This document shows, in pieces, positions 10,129 to 22,697 of a DNA stretch of 64,000 nucleotides. Positions within the stretch are counted from its first letter, which is position 1, and each line of letters begins with the position of its first letter. Under the pieces are notes generated by a model that saw only the letters and a program-made list of their open reading frames with translations, searched no databases and was not told the DNA's origin. The translations under genes and the position numbers were made by a program. Source of the stretch: Pagrus major (Eukaryota; Chordata; Actinopteri; Spariformes; Sparidae); NCBI RefSeq assembly GCF_040436345.1, contig NC_133238.1, positions 1,959,267-2,023,266 of the forward strand, in the 5' to 3' direction.

Positions 10129-10567
10129 GTACAGCGCCTCTCCTCGACAGCAGCCAAGACAGCTGTGGTCCCAGGCACTCTTCTCATGGTGAGCCTCACT
10201 TGGCTCATCGCGCACCAAAATCCCTGGCCACGCCCGTCCCCACATTATCCCAGGCTCTACTCGACCGGTTTGTGGAGAGAGAAAAGCCTGCTCGTTGGGC
10301 GCAGGCCACCAAACGTCACAAACACTCGGGCGCTTCCAGACTCTCTGTTTCAGTTGAGGACCGCGGGGGGGGAAATGCAGGGCACACTCAGCAGGTATTG
10401 CGCACCGGCCGCGGCGAGGCAGTTTTGCCTCTTTTTCTGACCATGCAAAGCGCAGCTCTCGCTGCGGTTTGCCAGCCTTCTTCTTGCTGCCGATTCTGTG
10501 CCGCAATGTCAAGTTTGTCAAGGCCTTTGGTCTGCAACACTGATTGATTTTCAACAAGGCCGGAGAG

Positions 10568-10755
10568 GGGTGCACCGTTCCCGGCGGCGCTGCAATACCG
10601 GGTCGATGCGTGGAGTGAACGGAGCAAGCCCCTGTTTCAGCTCCCGAGGCTAAAAATCCATTTAATATGTTGTCCCCATATAGAGGACATATCAGATATT
10701 AAACTGATAAGAACAGATACTACACTTGATCTTAGCCAAAAGGCCGAGAAGCGAT
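10568..10755 (-). ncRNA. RNU2: U2 snRNA, unit 12
   Basis: Array-consensus U2. Confidence 0.97.
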
Positions 10756-10929
10756 GAGCCCCAGTCGTCTGCTGCCTGAGCCCACCTCCTGGCACGCTTC
10801 ACACTCGTCGCGGTGTGCCATTTGCATTGCGCGGCGGAGTGGCTTGTGCTTAGCGGCTCCTCCCAAGCGCTCCGTGGCTTAGCCCCGAGTCTGGTTAAGG
10901 CCGGCTTTATTGATTTTCACACATGCACG

Positions 10930-11047
10930 AGGCTCAGCCAAACGGCAAAGCCTGCCAAAAATATCTTCAACTCATTGGTGTTCCTCTCCACGGAAGTCTT
11001 TAGTAAAAGGCGAAAGACTTGTGCGTTATGAAGAGAAACCCGAGTAA
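10930..11047 (-). ncRNA. RNU5: U5 snRNA, unit 12
   Basis: Array-consensus U5. Confidence 0.92.
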
Positions 11048-11486
11048 GTACAGCGCCTCTCCTCGACAGCAGCCAAGACAGCTGTGGTCCCAGGCACTCT
11101 TCTCATGGTGAGCCTCACTTGGCTCATCGCGCACCAAAATCCCTGGCCACGCCCGTCCCCACATTATCCCAGGCTCTACTCGACCGGTTTGTGGAGAGAG
11201 AAAAGCCTGCTCGTTGGGCGCAGGCCACCAAACGTCACAAACACTCGGGCGCTTCCAGACTCTCTGTTTCAGTTGAGGACCGCGGGGGGGGAAATGCAGG
11301 GCACACTCAGCAGGTATTGCGCACCGGCCGCGGCGAGGCAGTTTTGCCTCTTTTTCTGACCATGCAAAGCGCAGCTCTCGCTGCGGTTTGCCAGCCTTCT
11401 TCTTGCTGCCGATTCTGTGCCGCAATGTCAAGTTTGTCAAGGCCTTTGGTCTGCAACACTGATTGATTTTCAACAAGGCCGGAGAG

Positions 11487-11674
11487 GGGTGCACCGTTCC
11501 CGGCGGCGCTGCAATACCGGGTCGATGCGTGGAGTGAACGGAGCAAGCCCCTGTTTCAGCTCCCGAGGCTAAAAATCCATTTAATATGTTGTCCCCATAT
11601 AGAGGACATATCAGATATTAAACTGATAAGAACAGATACTACACTTGATCTTAGCCAAAAGGCCGAGAAACGAT
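11487..11674 (-). ncRNA. RNU2: U2 snRNA variant, unit 13
   Basis: Same nucleotide-5 C to U change as unit 10 (A at 11670 on the plus strand). Confidence 0.96.
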
Positions 11675-11848
11675 GAGCCCCAGTCGTCTGCTGCCTGAGC
11701 CCACCTCCTGGCACGCTTCACACTCGTCGCGGTGTGCCATTTGCATTGCGCGGCGGAGTGGCTTGTGCTTAGCGGCTCCTCCCAAGCGCTCCGTGGCTTA
11801 GCCCCGAGTCTGGTTAAGGCCGGCTTTATTGATTTTCACACATGCACG

Positions 11849-11966
11849 AGGCTCAGCCAAACGGCAAAGCCTGCCAAAAATATCTTCAACTCATTGGTGT
11901 TCCTCTCCACGGAAGTCTTTAGTAAAAGGCGAAAGACTTGTGCGTTATGAAGAGAAACCCGAGTAA
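11849..11966 (-). ncRNA. RNU5: U5 snRNA, unit 13
   Basis: Consensus U5 with the same 2-bp shorter upstream region as unit 10. Confidence 0.92.
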
Positions 11967-12402
11967 GTACAGCGCCATCTCGACAGCAGCCAAGACAGCT
12001 GTGGTCCCAGGCACTCTTCTCATGGTGAGCCTCACTTGGCTCATCGCGCACCAAAATCCCTGGCCACGCCCGTCCCCACATTATCCCAGGCTCTACTCGA
12101 CCGGTTTGTGGAGAGAGAAAAGCCTGCTCGTTGGGCGCAGGCCACCAAACGTCACAAACACTCGGGCGCTTCCAGACTCTCTGTTTCAGTTGAGGACCGC
12201 GGTGGGGAAATGCAGGGCACACTCAGCAGGTATTGCGCACCGGCCGCGGCGAGGCAGTTTTGCCTCTTTTTCTGACCATGCAAAGCGCAGCTCTCGCTGC
12301 GGTTTGCCAGCCTTCTTCTTGCTGCCGATTCTGTGCCGCAATGTCAAGTTTGTCAAGGCCTTTGGTCTGCAACACTGATTGATTTTCAACAAGGCCGGAG
12401 AG

Positions 12403-12590
12403 GGGTGCACCGTTCCCGGCGGCGCTGCAATACCGGGTCGATGCGTGGAGTGAACGGAGCAAGCCCCTGTTTCAGCTCCCGAGGCTAAAAATCCATTTAA
12501 TATGTTGTCCCCATATAGAGGACATATCAGATATTAAACTGATAAGAACAGATACTACACTTGATCTTAGCCAAAAGGCCGAGAAGCGAT
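12403..12590 (-). ncRNA. RNU2: U2 snRNA, unit 14
   Basis: Consensus U2; the spacer G-run is GGTGGGG here (near 12201), unique in the array. Confidence 0.97.
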
Positions 12591-12764
12591 GAGCCCCAGT
12601 CGTCTGCTGCCTGAGCCCACCTCCTGGCACGCTTCACACTCGTCGCGGTGTGCCATTTGCATTGCGCGGCGGAGTGGCTTGTGCTTAGCGGCTCCTCCCA
12701 AGCGCTCCGTGGCTTAGCCCCGAGTCTGGTTAAGGCCGGCTTTATTGATTTTCACACATGCACG

Positions 12765-12882
12765 AGGCTCAGCCAAACGGCAAAGCCTGCCAAAAATATC
12801 TTCAACTCATTGGTGTTCCTCTCCACGGAAGTCTTTAGTAAAAGGCGAAAGACTTGTGCGTTATGAAGAGAAACCCGAGTAA
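12765..12882 (-). ncRNA. RNU5: U5 snRNA, unit 14
   Basis: Array-consensus U5. Confidence 0.92.
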
Positions 12883-13321
12883 GTACAGCGCCTCTCCTCG
12901 ACAGCAGCCAAGACAGCTGTGGTCCCAGGCACTCTTCTCATGGTGAGCCTCACTTGGCTCATCGCGCACCAAAATCCCTGGCCACGCCCGTCCCCACATT
13001 ATCCCAGGCTCTACTCGACCGGTTTGTGGAGAGAGAAAAGCCTGCTCGTTGGGCGCAGGCCACCAAACGTCACAAACACTCGGGCGCTTCCAGACTCTCT
13101 GTTTCAGTTGAGGACCGCGGGGGGGGAAATGCAGGGCACACTCAGCAGGTATTGCGCACCGGCCGCGGCGAGGCAGTTTTGCCTCTTTTTCTGACCATGC
13201 AAAGCGCAGCTCTCGCTGCGGTTTGCCAGCCTTCTTCTTGCTGCCGATTCTGTGCCGCAATGTCAAGTTTGTCAAGGCCTTTGGTCTGCAACACTGATTG
13301 ATTTTCAACAAGGCCGGAGAG

Positions 13322-13509
13322 GGGTGCACCGTTCCCGGCGGCGCTGCAATACCGGGTCGATGCGTGGAGTGAACGGAGCAAGCCCCTGTTTCAGCTCCCG
13401 AGGCTAAAAATCCATTTAATATGTTGTCCCCATATAGAGGACATATCAGATATTAAACTGATAAGAACAGATACTACACTTGATCTTAGCCAAAAGGCCG
13501 AGAAGCGAT
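13322..13509 (-). ncRNA. RNU2: U2 snRNA, unit 15
   Basis: Array-consensus U2. Confidence 0.97.
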
Positions 13510-13683
13510 GAGCCCCAGTCGTCTGCTGCCTGAGCCCACCTCCTGGCACGCTTCACACTCGTCGCGGTGTGCCATTTGCATTGCGCGGCGGAGTGGCTTG
13601 TGCTTAGCGGCTCCTCCCAAGCGCTCCGTGGCTTAGCCCCGAGTCTGGTTAAGGCCGGCTTTATTGATTTTCACACATGCACG

Positions 13684-13801
13684 AGGCTCAGCCAAACGGC
13701 AAAGCCTGCCAAAAATATCTTCAACTCATTGGTGTTCCTCTCCACGGAAGTCTTTAGTAAAAGGCGAAAGACTTGTGCGTTATGAAGAGAAACCCGAGTA
13801 A
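13684..13801 (-). ncRNA. RNU5: U5 snRNA, unit 15
   Basis: Array-consensus U5. Confidence 0.92.
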
Positions 13802-14240
13802 GTACAGCGCCTCTCCTCGACAGCAGCCAAGACAGCTGTGGTCCCAGGCACTCTTCTCATGGTGAGCCTCACTTGGCTCATCGCGCACCAAAATCCCTGG
13901 CCACGCCCGTCCCCACATTATCCCAGGCTCTACTCGACCGGTTTGTGGAGAGAGAAAAGCCTGCTCGTTGGGCGCAGGCCACCAAACGTCACAAACACTT
14001 GGGCGCTTCCAGACTCTCTGTTTCAGTTGAGGACCGCGGGGGGGGAAATGCAGGGCACACTCAGCAGGTATTGCGCACCGGCCGCGGCGAGGCAGTTTTG
14101 CCTCTTTTTCTGACCATGCAAAGCGCAGCTCTCGCTGCGGTTTGCCAGCCTTCTTCTTGCTGCCGATTCTGTGCCGCAATGTCAAGTTTGTCAAGGCCTT
14201 TGGTCTGCAACACTGATTGATTTTCAACAAGGCCGGAGAG

Positions 14241-14428
14241 GGGTGCACCGTTCCCGGCGGCGCTGCAATACCGGGTCGATGCGTGGAGTGAACGGAGCAA
14301 GCCCCTGTTTCAGCTCCCGAGGCTAAAAATCCATTTAATATGTTGTCCCCATATAGAGGACATATCAGATATTAAACTGATAAGAACAGATACTACACTT
14401 GATCTTAGCCAAAAGGCCGAGAAGCGAT
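14241..14428 (-). ncRNA. RNU2: U2 snRNA, unit 16
   Basis: Consensus U2; private C to T change in the spacer at 14000. Confidence 0.97.
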
Positions 14429-14602
14429 GAGCCCCAGTCGTCTGCTGCCTGAGCCCACCTCCTGGCACGCTTCACACTCGTCGCGGTGTGCCATTTGCAT
14501 TGCGCGGCGGAGTGGCTTGTGCTTAGCGGCTCCTCCCAAGCGCTCCGTGGCTTAGCCCCGAGTCTGGTTAAGGCCGGCTTTATTGATTTTCACACATGCA
14601 CG

Positions 14603-14720
14603 AGGCTCAGCCAAACGGCAAAGCCTGCCAAAAATATCTTCAACTCATTGGTGTTCCTCTCCACGGAAGTCTTTAGTAAAAGGCGAAAGACTTGTGCGTT
14701 ATGAAGAGAAACCCGAGTAA
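14603..14720 (-). ncRNA. RNU5: U5 snRNA, unit 16
   Basis: Array-consensus U5. Confidence 0.92.
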
Positions 14721-15159
14721 GTACAGCGCCTCTCCTCGACAGCAGCCAAGACAGCTGTGGTCCCAGGCACTCTTCTCATGGTGAGCCTCACTTGGCTCAT
14801 CGCGCACCAAAATCCCTGGCCACGCCCGTCCCCACATTATCCCAGGCTCTACTCGACCGGTTTGTGGAGAGAGAAAAGCCTGCTCGTTGGGCGCAGGCCA
14901 CCAAACGTCACAAACACTCGGGCGCTTCCAGACTCTCTGTTTCAGTTGAGGACCGCGGGGGGGGAAATGCAGGGCACACTCAGCAGGTATTGCGCACCGG
15001 CCGCGGCGAGGCAGTTTTGCCTCTTTTTCTGACCATGCAAAGCGCAGCTCTCGCTGCGGTTTGCCAGCCTTCTTCTTGCTGCCGATTCTGTGCCGCAATG
15101 TCAAGTTTGTCAAGGCCTTTGGTCTGCAACACTGATTGATTTTCAACAAGGCCGGAGAG

Positions 15160-15347
15160 GGGTGCACCGTTCCCGGCGGCGCTGCAATACCGGGTCGATG
15201 CGTGGAGTGAACGGAGCAAGCCCCTGTTTCAGCTCCCGAGGCTAAAAATCCATTTAATATGTTGTCCCCATATAGAGGACATATCAGATATTAAACTGAT
15301 AAGAACAGATACTACACTTGATCTTAGCCAAAAGGCCGAGAAGCGAT
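15160..15347 (-). ncRNA. RNU2: U2 snRNA, unit 17
   Basis: Array-consensus U2. Confidence 0.97.
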
Positions 15348-15521
15348 GAGCCCCAGTCGTCTGCTGCCTGAGCCCACCTCCTGGCACGCTTCACACTCGT
15401 CGCGGTGTGCCATTTGCATTGCGCGGCGGAGTGGCTTGTGCTTAGCGGCTCCTCCCAAGCGCTCCGTGGCTTAGCCCCGAGTCTGGTTAAGGCCGGCTTT
15501 ATTGATTTTCACACATGCACG

Positions 15522-15639
15522 AGGCTCAGCCAAACGGCAAAGCCTGCCAAAAATATCTTCAACTCATTGGTGTTCCTCTCCACGGAAGTCTTTAGTAAAA
15601 GGCGAAAGACTTGTGCGTTATGAAGAGAAACCCGAGTAA
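15522..15639 (-). ncRNA. RNU5: U5 snRNA, unit 17
   Basis: Array-consensus U5. Confidence 0.92.
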
Positions 15640-16078
15640 GTACAGCGCCTCTCCTCGACAGCAGCCAAGACAGCTGTGGTCCCAGGCACTCTTCTCATGG
15701 TGAGCCTCACTTGGCTCATCGCGCACCAAAATCCCTGGCCACGCCCGTCCCCACATTATCCCAGGCTCTACTCGACCGGTTTGTGGAGAGAGAAAAGCCT
15801 GCTCGTTGGGCGCAGGCCACCAAACGTCACAAACACTCGGGCGCTTCCAGACTCTCTGTTTCAGTTGAGGACCGCGGGGGGGGAAATGCAGGGCACACTC
15901 AGCAGGTATTGCGCACCGGCCGCGGCGAGGCAGTTTTGCCTCTTTTTCTGACCATGCAAAGCGCAGCTCTCGCTGCGGTTTGCCAGCCTTCTTCTTGCTG
16001 CCGATTCTGTGCCGCAATGTCAAGTTTGTCAAGGCCTTTGGTCTGCAACACTGATTGATTTTCAACAAGGCCGGAGAG

Positions 16079-16266
16079 GGGTGCACCGTTCCCGGCGGCG
16101 CTGCAATACCGGGTCGATGCGTGGAGTGAACGGAGCAAGCCCCTGTTTCAGCTCCCGAGGCTAAAAATCCATTTAATATGTTGTCCCCATATAGAGGACA
16201 TATCAGATATTAAACTGATAAGAACAGATACTACACTTGATCTTAGCCAAAAGGCCGAGAAGCGAT
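16079..16266 (-). ncRNA. RNU2: U2 snRNA, unit 18
   Basis: Array-consensus U2. Confidence 0.97.
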
Positions 16267-16440
16267 GAGCCCCAGTCGTCTGCTGCCTGAGCCCACCTCC
16301 TGGCACGCTTCACACTCGTCGCGGTGTGCCATTTGCATTGCGCGGCGGAGTGGCTTGTGCTTAGCGGCTCCTCCCAAGCGCTCCGTGGCTTAGCCCCGAG
16401 TCTGGTTAAGGCCGGCTTTATTGATTTTCACACATGCACG

Positions 16441-16558
16441 AGGCTCAGCCAAACGGCAAAGCCTGCCAAAAATATCTTCAACTCATTGGTGTTCCTCTCC
16501 ACGGAAGTCTTTAGTAAAAGGCGAAAGACTTGTGCGTTATGAAGAGAAACCCGAGTAA
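16441..16558 (-). ncRNA. RNU5: U5 snRNA, unit 18
   Basis: Array-consensus U5. Confidence 0.92.
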
Positions 16559-16997
16559 GTACAGCGCCTCTCCTCGACAGCAGCCAAGACAGCTGTGGTC
16601 CCAGGCACTCTTCTCATGGTGAGCCTCACTTGGCTCATCGCGCACCAAAATCCCTGGCCACGCCCGTCCCCACATTATCCCAGGCTCTACTCGACCGGTT
16701 TGTGGAGAGAGAAAAGCCTGCTCGTTGGGCGCAGGCCACCAAACGTCACAAACACTCGGGCGCTTCCAGACTCTCTGTTTCAGTTGAGGACCGCGGGGGG
16801 GGAAATGCAGGGCACACTCAGCAGGTATTGCGCACCGGCCGCGGCGAGGCAGTTTTGCCTCTTTTTCTGACCATGCAAAGCGCAGCTCTCGCTGCGGTTT
16901 GCCAGCCTTCTTCTTGCTGCCGATTCTGTGCCGCAATGTCAAGTTTGTCAAGGCCTTTGGTCTGCAACACTGATTGATTTTCAACAAGGCCGGAGAG

Positions 16998-17185
16998 GGG
17001 TGCACCGTTCCCGGCGGCGCTGCAATACCGGGTCGATGCGTGGAGTGAACGGAGCAAGCCCCTGTTTCAGCTCCCGAGGCTAAAAATCCATTTAATATGT
17101 TGTCCCCATATAGAGGACATATCAGATATTAAACTGATAAGAACAGATACTACACTTGATCTTAGCCAAAAGGCCGAGAAGCGAT
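16998..17185 (-). ncRNA. RNU2: U2 snRNA, unit 19
   Basis: Array-consensus U2. Confidence 0.97.
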
Positions 17186-17359
17186 GAGCCCCAGTCGTCT
17201 GCTGCCTGAGCCCACCTCCTGGCACGCTTCACACTCGTCGCGGTGTGCCATTTGCATTGCGCGGCGGAGTGGCTTGTGCTTAGCGGCTCCTCCCAAGCGC
17301 TCCGTGGCTTAGCCCCGAGTCTGGTTAAGGCCGGCTTTATTGATTTTCACACATGCACG

Positions 17360-17477
17360 AGGCTCAGCCAAACGGCAAAGCCTGCCAAAAATATCTTCAA
17401 CTCATTGGTGTTCCTCTCCACGGAAGTCTTTAGTAAAAGGCGAAAGACTTGTGCGTTATGAAGAGAAACCCGAGTAA
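17360..17477 (-). ncRNA. RNU5: U5 snRNA, unit 19
   Basis: Array-consensus U5. Confidence 0.92.
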
Positions 17478-17916
17478 GTACAGCGCCTCTCCTCGACAGC
17501 AGCCAAGACAGCTGTGGTCCCAGGCACTCTTCTCATGGTGAGCCTCACTTGGCTCATCGCGCACCAAAATCCCTGGCCACGCCCGTCCCCACATTATCCC
17601 AGGCTCTACTCGACCGGTTTGTGGAGAGAGAAAAGCCTGCTCGTTGGGCGCAGGCCACCAAACGTCACAAACACTCGGGCGCTTCCAGACTCTCTGTTTC
17701 AGTTGAGGACCGCGGGGGGGGAAATGCAGGGCACACTCAGCAGGTATTGCGCACCGGCCGCGGCGAGGCAGTTTTGCCTCTTTTTCTGACCATGCAAAGC
17801 GCAGCTCTCGCTGCGGTTTGCCAGCCTTCTTCTTGCTGCCGATTCTGTGCCGCAATGTCAAGTTTGTCAAGGCCTTTGGTCTGCAACACTGATTGATTTT
17901 CAACAAGGCCGGAGAG

Positions 17917-18104
17917 GGGTGCACCGTTCCCGGCGGCGCTGCAATACCGGGTCGATGCGTGGAGTGAACGGAGCAAGCCCCTGTTTCAGCTCCCGAGGCT
18001 AAAAATCCATTTAATATGTTGTCCCCATATAGAGGACATATCAGATATTAAACTGATAAGAACAGATACTACACTTGATCTTAGCCAAAAGGCCGAGAAG
18101 CGAT
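17917..18104 (-). ncRNA. RNU2: U2 snRNA, unit 20
   Basis: Array-consensus U2. Confidence 0.97.
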
Positions 18105-18278
18105 GAGCCCCAGTCGTCTGCTGCCTGAGCCCACCTCCTGGCACGCTTCACACTCGTCGCGGTGTGCCATTTGCATTGCGCGGCGGAGTGGCTTGTGCTT
18201 AGCGGCTCCTCCCAAGCGCTCCGTGGCTTAGCCCCGAGTCTGGTTAAGGCCGGCTTTATTGATTTTCACACATGCACG

Positions 18279-18396
18279 AGGCTCAGCCAAACGGCAAAGC
18301 CTGCCAAAAATATCTTCAACTCATTGGTGTTCCTCTCCACGGAAGTCTTTAGTAAAAGGCGAAAGACTTGTGCGTTATGAAGAGAAACCCGAGTAA
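18279..18396 (-). ncRNA. RNU5: U5 snRNA, unit 20
   Basis: Array-consensus U5. Confidence 0.92.
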
Positions 18397-18835
18397 GTAC
18401 AGCGCCTCTCCTCGACAGCAGCCAAGACAGCTGTGGTCCCAGGCACTCTTCTCATGGTGAGCCTCACTTGGCTCATCGCGCACCAAAATCCCTGGCCACG
18501 CCCGTCCCCACATTATCCCAGGCTCTACTCGACCGGTTTGTGGAGAGAGAAAAGCCTGCTCGTTGGGCGCAGGCCACCAAACGTCACAAACACTCGGGCG
18601 CTTCCAGACTCTCTGTTTCAGTTGAGGACCGCGGGGGGGGAAATGCAGGGCACACTCAGCAGGTATTGCGCACCGGCCGCGGCGAGGCAGTTTTGCCTCT
18701 TTTTCTGACCATGCAAAGCGCAGCTCTCGCTGCGGTTTGCCAGCCTTCTTCTTGCTGCCGATTCTGTGCCGCAATGTCAAGTTTGTCAAGGCCTTTGGTC
18801 TGCAACACTGATTGATTTTCAACAAGGCCGGAGAG

Positions 18836-19023
18836 GGGTGCACCGTTCCCGGCGGCGCTGCAATACCGGGTCGATGCGTGGAGTGAACGGAGCAAGCCCC
18901 TGTTTCAGCTCCCGAGGCTAAAAATCCATTTAATATGTTGTCCCCATATAGAGGACATATCAGATATTAAACTGATAAGAACAGATACTACACTTGATCT
19001 TAGCCAAAAGGCCGAGAAGCGAT
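18836..19023 (-). ncRNA. RNU2: U2 snRNA, unit 21
   Basis: Array-consensus U2. Confidence 0.97.
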
Positions 19024-19197
19024 GAGCCCCAGTCGTCTGCTGCCTGAGCCCACCTCCTGGCACGCTTCACACTCGTCGCGGTGTGCCATTTGCATTGCGC
19101 GGCGGAGTGGCTTGTGCTTAGCGGCTCCTCCCAAGCGCTCCGTGGCTTAGCCCCGAGTCTGGTTAAGGCCGGCTTTATTGATTTTCACACATGCACG

Positions 19198-19315
19198 AGG
19201 CTCAGCCAAACGGCAAAGCCTGCCAAAAATATCTTCAACTCATTGGTGTTCCTCTCCACGGAAGTCTTTAGTAAAAGGCGAAAGACTTGTGCGTTATGAA
19301 GAGAAACCCGAGTAA
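19198..19315 (-). ncRNA. RNU5: U5 snRNA, unit 21
   Basis: Array-consensus U5. Confidence 0.92.
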
Positions 19316-19754
19316 GTACAGCGCCTCTCCTCGACAGCAGCCAAGACAGCTGTGGTCCCAGGCACTCTTCTCATGGTGAGCCTCACTTGGCTCATCGCGC
19401 ACCAAAATCCCTGGCCACGCCCGTCCCCACATTATCCCAGGCTCTACTCGACCGGTTTGTGGAGAGAGAAAAGCCTGCTCGTTGGGCGCAGGCCACCAAA
19501 CGTCACAAACACTCGGGCGCTTCCAGACTCTCTGTTTCAGTTGAGGACCGCGGGGGGGGAAATGCAGGGCACACTCAGCAGGTATTGCGCACCGGCCGCG
19601 GCGAGGCAGTTTTGCCTCTTTTTCTGACCATGCAAAGCGCAGCTCTCGCTGCGGTTTGCCAGCCTTCTTCTTGCTGCCGATTCTGTGCCGCAATGTCAAG
19701 TTTGTCAAGGCCTTTGGTCTGCAACACTGATTGATTTTCAACAAGGCCGGAGAG

Positions 19755-19942
19755 GGGTGCACCGTTCCCGGCGGCGCTGCAATACCGGGTCGATGCGTGG
19801 AGTGAACGGAGCAAGCCCCTGTTTCAGCTCCCGAGGCTAAAAATCCATTTAATATGTTGTCCCCATATAGAGGACATATCAGATATTAAACTGATAAGAA
19901 CAGATACTACACTTGATCTTAGCCAAAAGGCCGAGAAGCGAT
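19755..19942 (-). ncRNA. RNU2: U2 snRNA, unit 22
   Basis: Array-consensus U2. Confidence 0.97.
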
Positions 19943-20116
19943 GAGCCCCAGTCGTCTGCTGCCTGAGCCCACCTCCTGGCACGCTTCACACTCGTCGCGG
20001 TGTGCCATTTGCATTGCGCGGCGGAGTGGCTTGTGCTTAGCGGCTCCTCCCAAGCGCTCCGTGGCTTAGCCCCGAGTCTGGTTAAGGCCGGCTTTATTGA
20101 TTTTCACACATGCACG

Positions 20117-20234
20117 AGGCTCAGCCAAACGGCAAAGCCTGCCAAAAATATCTTCAACTCATTGGTGTTCCTCTCCACGGAAGTCTTTAGTAAAAGGCGA
20201 AAGACTTGTGCGTTATGAAGAGAAACCCGAGTAA
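20117..20234 (-). ncRNA. RNU5: U5 snRNA, unit 22
   Basis: Array-consensus U5. Confidence 0.92.
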
Positions 20235-20673
20235 GTACAGCGCCTCTCCTCGACAGCAGCCAAGACAGCTGTGGTCCCAGGCACTCTTCTCATGGTGAGC
20301 CTCACTTGGCTCATCGCGCACCAAAATCCCTGGCCACGCCCGTCCCCACATTATCCCAGGCTCTACTCGACCGGTTTGTGGAGAGAGAAAAGCCTGCTCG
20401 TTGGGCGCAGGCCACCAAACGTCACAAACACTCGGGCGCTTCCAGACTCTCTGTTTCAGTTGAGGACCGCGGGGGGGGAAATGCAGGGCACACTCAGCAG
20501 GTATTGCGCACCGGCCGCGGCGAGGCAGTTTTGCCTCTTTTTCTGACCATGCAAAGCGCAGCTCTCGCTGCGGTTTGCCAGCCTTCTTCTTGCTGCCGAT
20601 TCTGTGCCGCAATGTCAAGTTTGTCAAGGCCTTTGGTCTGCAACACTGATTGATTTTCAACAAGGCCGGAGAG

Positions 20674-20861
20674 GGGTGCACCGTTCCCGGCGGCGCTGCA
20701 ATACCGGGTCGATGCGTGGAGTGAACGGAGCAAGCCCCTGTTTCAGCTCCCGAGGCTAAAAATCCATTTAATATGTTGTCCCCATATAGAGGACATATCA
20801 GATATTAAACTGATAAGAACAGATACTACACTTGATCTTAGCCAAAAGGCCGAGAAGCGAT
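20674..20861 (-). ncRNA. RNU2: U2 snRNA, unit 23
   Basis: Array-consensus U2. Confidence 0.97.
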
Positions 20862-21035
20862 GAGCCCCAGTCGTCTGCTGCCTGAGCCCACCTCCTGGCA
20901 CGCTTCACACTCGTCGCGGTGTGCCATTTGCATTGCGCGGCGGAGTGGCTTGTGCTTAGCGGCTCCTCCCAAGCGCTCCGTGGCTTAGCCCCGAGTCTGG
21001 TTAAGGCCGGCTTTATTGATTTTCACACATGCACG

Positions 21036-21153
21036 AGGCTCAGCCAAACGGCAAAGCCTGCCAAAAATATCTTCAACTCATTGGTGTTCCTCTCCACGGA
21101 AGTCTTTAGTAAAAGGCGAAAGACTTGTGCGTTATGAAGAGAAACCCGAGTAA
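21036..21153 (-). ncRNA. RNU5: U5 snRNA, unit 23
   Basis: Array-consensus U5. Confidence 0.92.
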
Positions 21154-21591
21154 GTACAGCGCCTCTCCTCGACAGCAGCCAAGACAGCTGTGGTCCCAGG
21201 CACTCTTCTCATGGTGAGCCTCACTTGGCTCATCGCGCACCAAAATCCCTGGCCACGCCCGTCCCCACATTATCCCAGGCTCTACTCGACCGGTTTGTGG
21301 AGAGAGAAAAGCCTGCTCGTTGGGCGCAGGCCACCAAACGTCACAAACACTCGGGCGCTTCCAGACTCTCTGTTTCAGTTGAGGACCGCGGGGGGGAAAT
21401 GCAGGGCACACTCAGCAGGTATTGCGCACCGGCCGCGGCGAGGCAGTTTTGCCTCTTTTTCTGACCATGCAAAGCGCAGCTCTCGCTGCGGTTTGCCAGC
21501 CTTCTTCTTGCTGCCGATTCTGTGCCGCAATGTCAAGTTTGTCAAGGCCTTTGGTCTGCAACACTGATTGATTTTCAACAAGGCCGGAGAG

Positions 21592-21779
21592 GGGTGCACC
21601 GTTCCCGGCGGCGCTGCAATACCGGGTCGATGCGTGGAGTGAACGGAGCAAGCCCCTGTTTCAGCTCCCGAGGCTAAAAATCCATTTAATATGTTGTCCC
21701 CATATAGAGGACATATCAGATATTAAACTGATAAGAACAGATACTACACTTGATCTTAGCCAAAAGGCCGAGAAGCGAT
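21592..21779 (-). ncRNA. RNU2: U2 snRNA, unit 24
   Basis: Consensus U2; 7-G spacer run, first of a 7-G pair with unit 25. Confidence 0.97.
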
Positions 21780-21953
21780 GAGCCCCAGTCGTCTGCTGCC
21801 TGAGCCCACCTCCTGGCACGCTTCACACTCGTCGCGGTGTGCCATTTGCATTGCGCGGCGGAGTGGCTTGTGCTTAGCGGCTCCTCCCAAGCGCTCCGTG
21901 GCTTAGCCCCGAGTCTGGTTAAGGCCGGCTTTATTGATTTTCACACATGCACG

Positions 21954-22071
21954 AGGCTCAGCCAAACGGCAAAGCCTGCCAAAAATATCTTCAACTCATT
22001 GGTGTTCCTCTCCACGGAAGCCTTTAGTAAAAGGCGAAAGACTTGTGCGTTATGAAGAGAAACCCGAGTAA
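21954..22071 (-). ncRNA. RNU5: U5 snRNA variant, unit 24
   Basis: U5 nucleotide 51 is G instead of A (C at 22021 on the plus strand). It lies in the stem under loop 1 and turns an A-U pair into a G-U pair, so the fold is kept. Unit 32 has the same change. Confidence 0.91.
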
Positions 22072-22509
22072 GTACAGCGCCTCTCCTCGACAGCAGCCAA
22101 GACAGCTGTGGTCCCAGGCACTCTTCTCATGGTGAGCCTCACTTGGCTCATCGCGCACCAAAATCCCTGGCCACGCCCGTCCCCACATTATCCCAGGCTC
22201 TACTCGACCGGTTTGTGGAGAGAGAAAAGCCTGCTCGTTGGGCGCAGGCCACCAAACGTCACAAACACTCGGGCGCTTCCAGACTCTCTGTTTCAGTTGA
22301 GGACCGCGGGGGGGAAATGCAGGGCACACTCAGCAGGTATTGCGCACCGGCCGCGGCGAGGCAGTTTTGCCTCTTTTTCTGACCATGCAAAGCGCAGCTC
22401 TCGCTGCGGTTTGCCAGCCTTCTTCTTGCTGCCGATTCTGTGCCGCAATGTCAAGTTTGTCAAGGCCTTTGGTCTGCAACACTGATTGATTTTCAACAAG
22501 GCCGGAGAG

Positions 22510-22697
22510 GGGTGCACCGTTCCCGGCGGCGCTGCAATACCGGGTCGATGCGTGGAGTGAACGGAGCAAGCCCCTGTTTCAGCTCCCGAGGCTAAAAATC
22601 CATTTAATATGTTGTCCCCATATAGAGGACATATCAGATATTAAACTGATAAGAACAGATACTACACTTGATCTTAGCCAAAAGGCCGAGAAGCGAT
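22510..22697 (-). ncRNA. RNU2: U2 snRNA, unit 25
   Basis: Consensus U2; 7-G spacer run. Confidence 0.97.
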
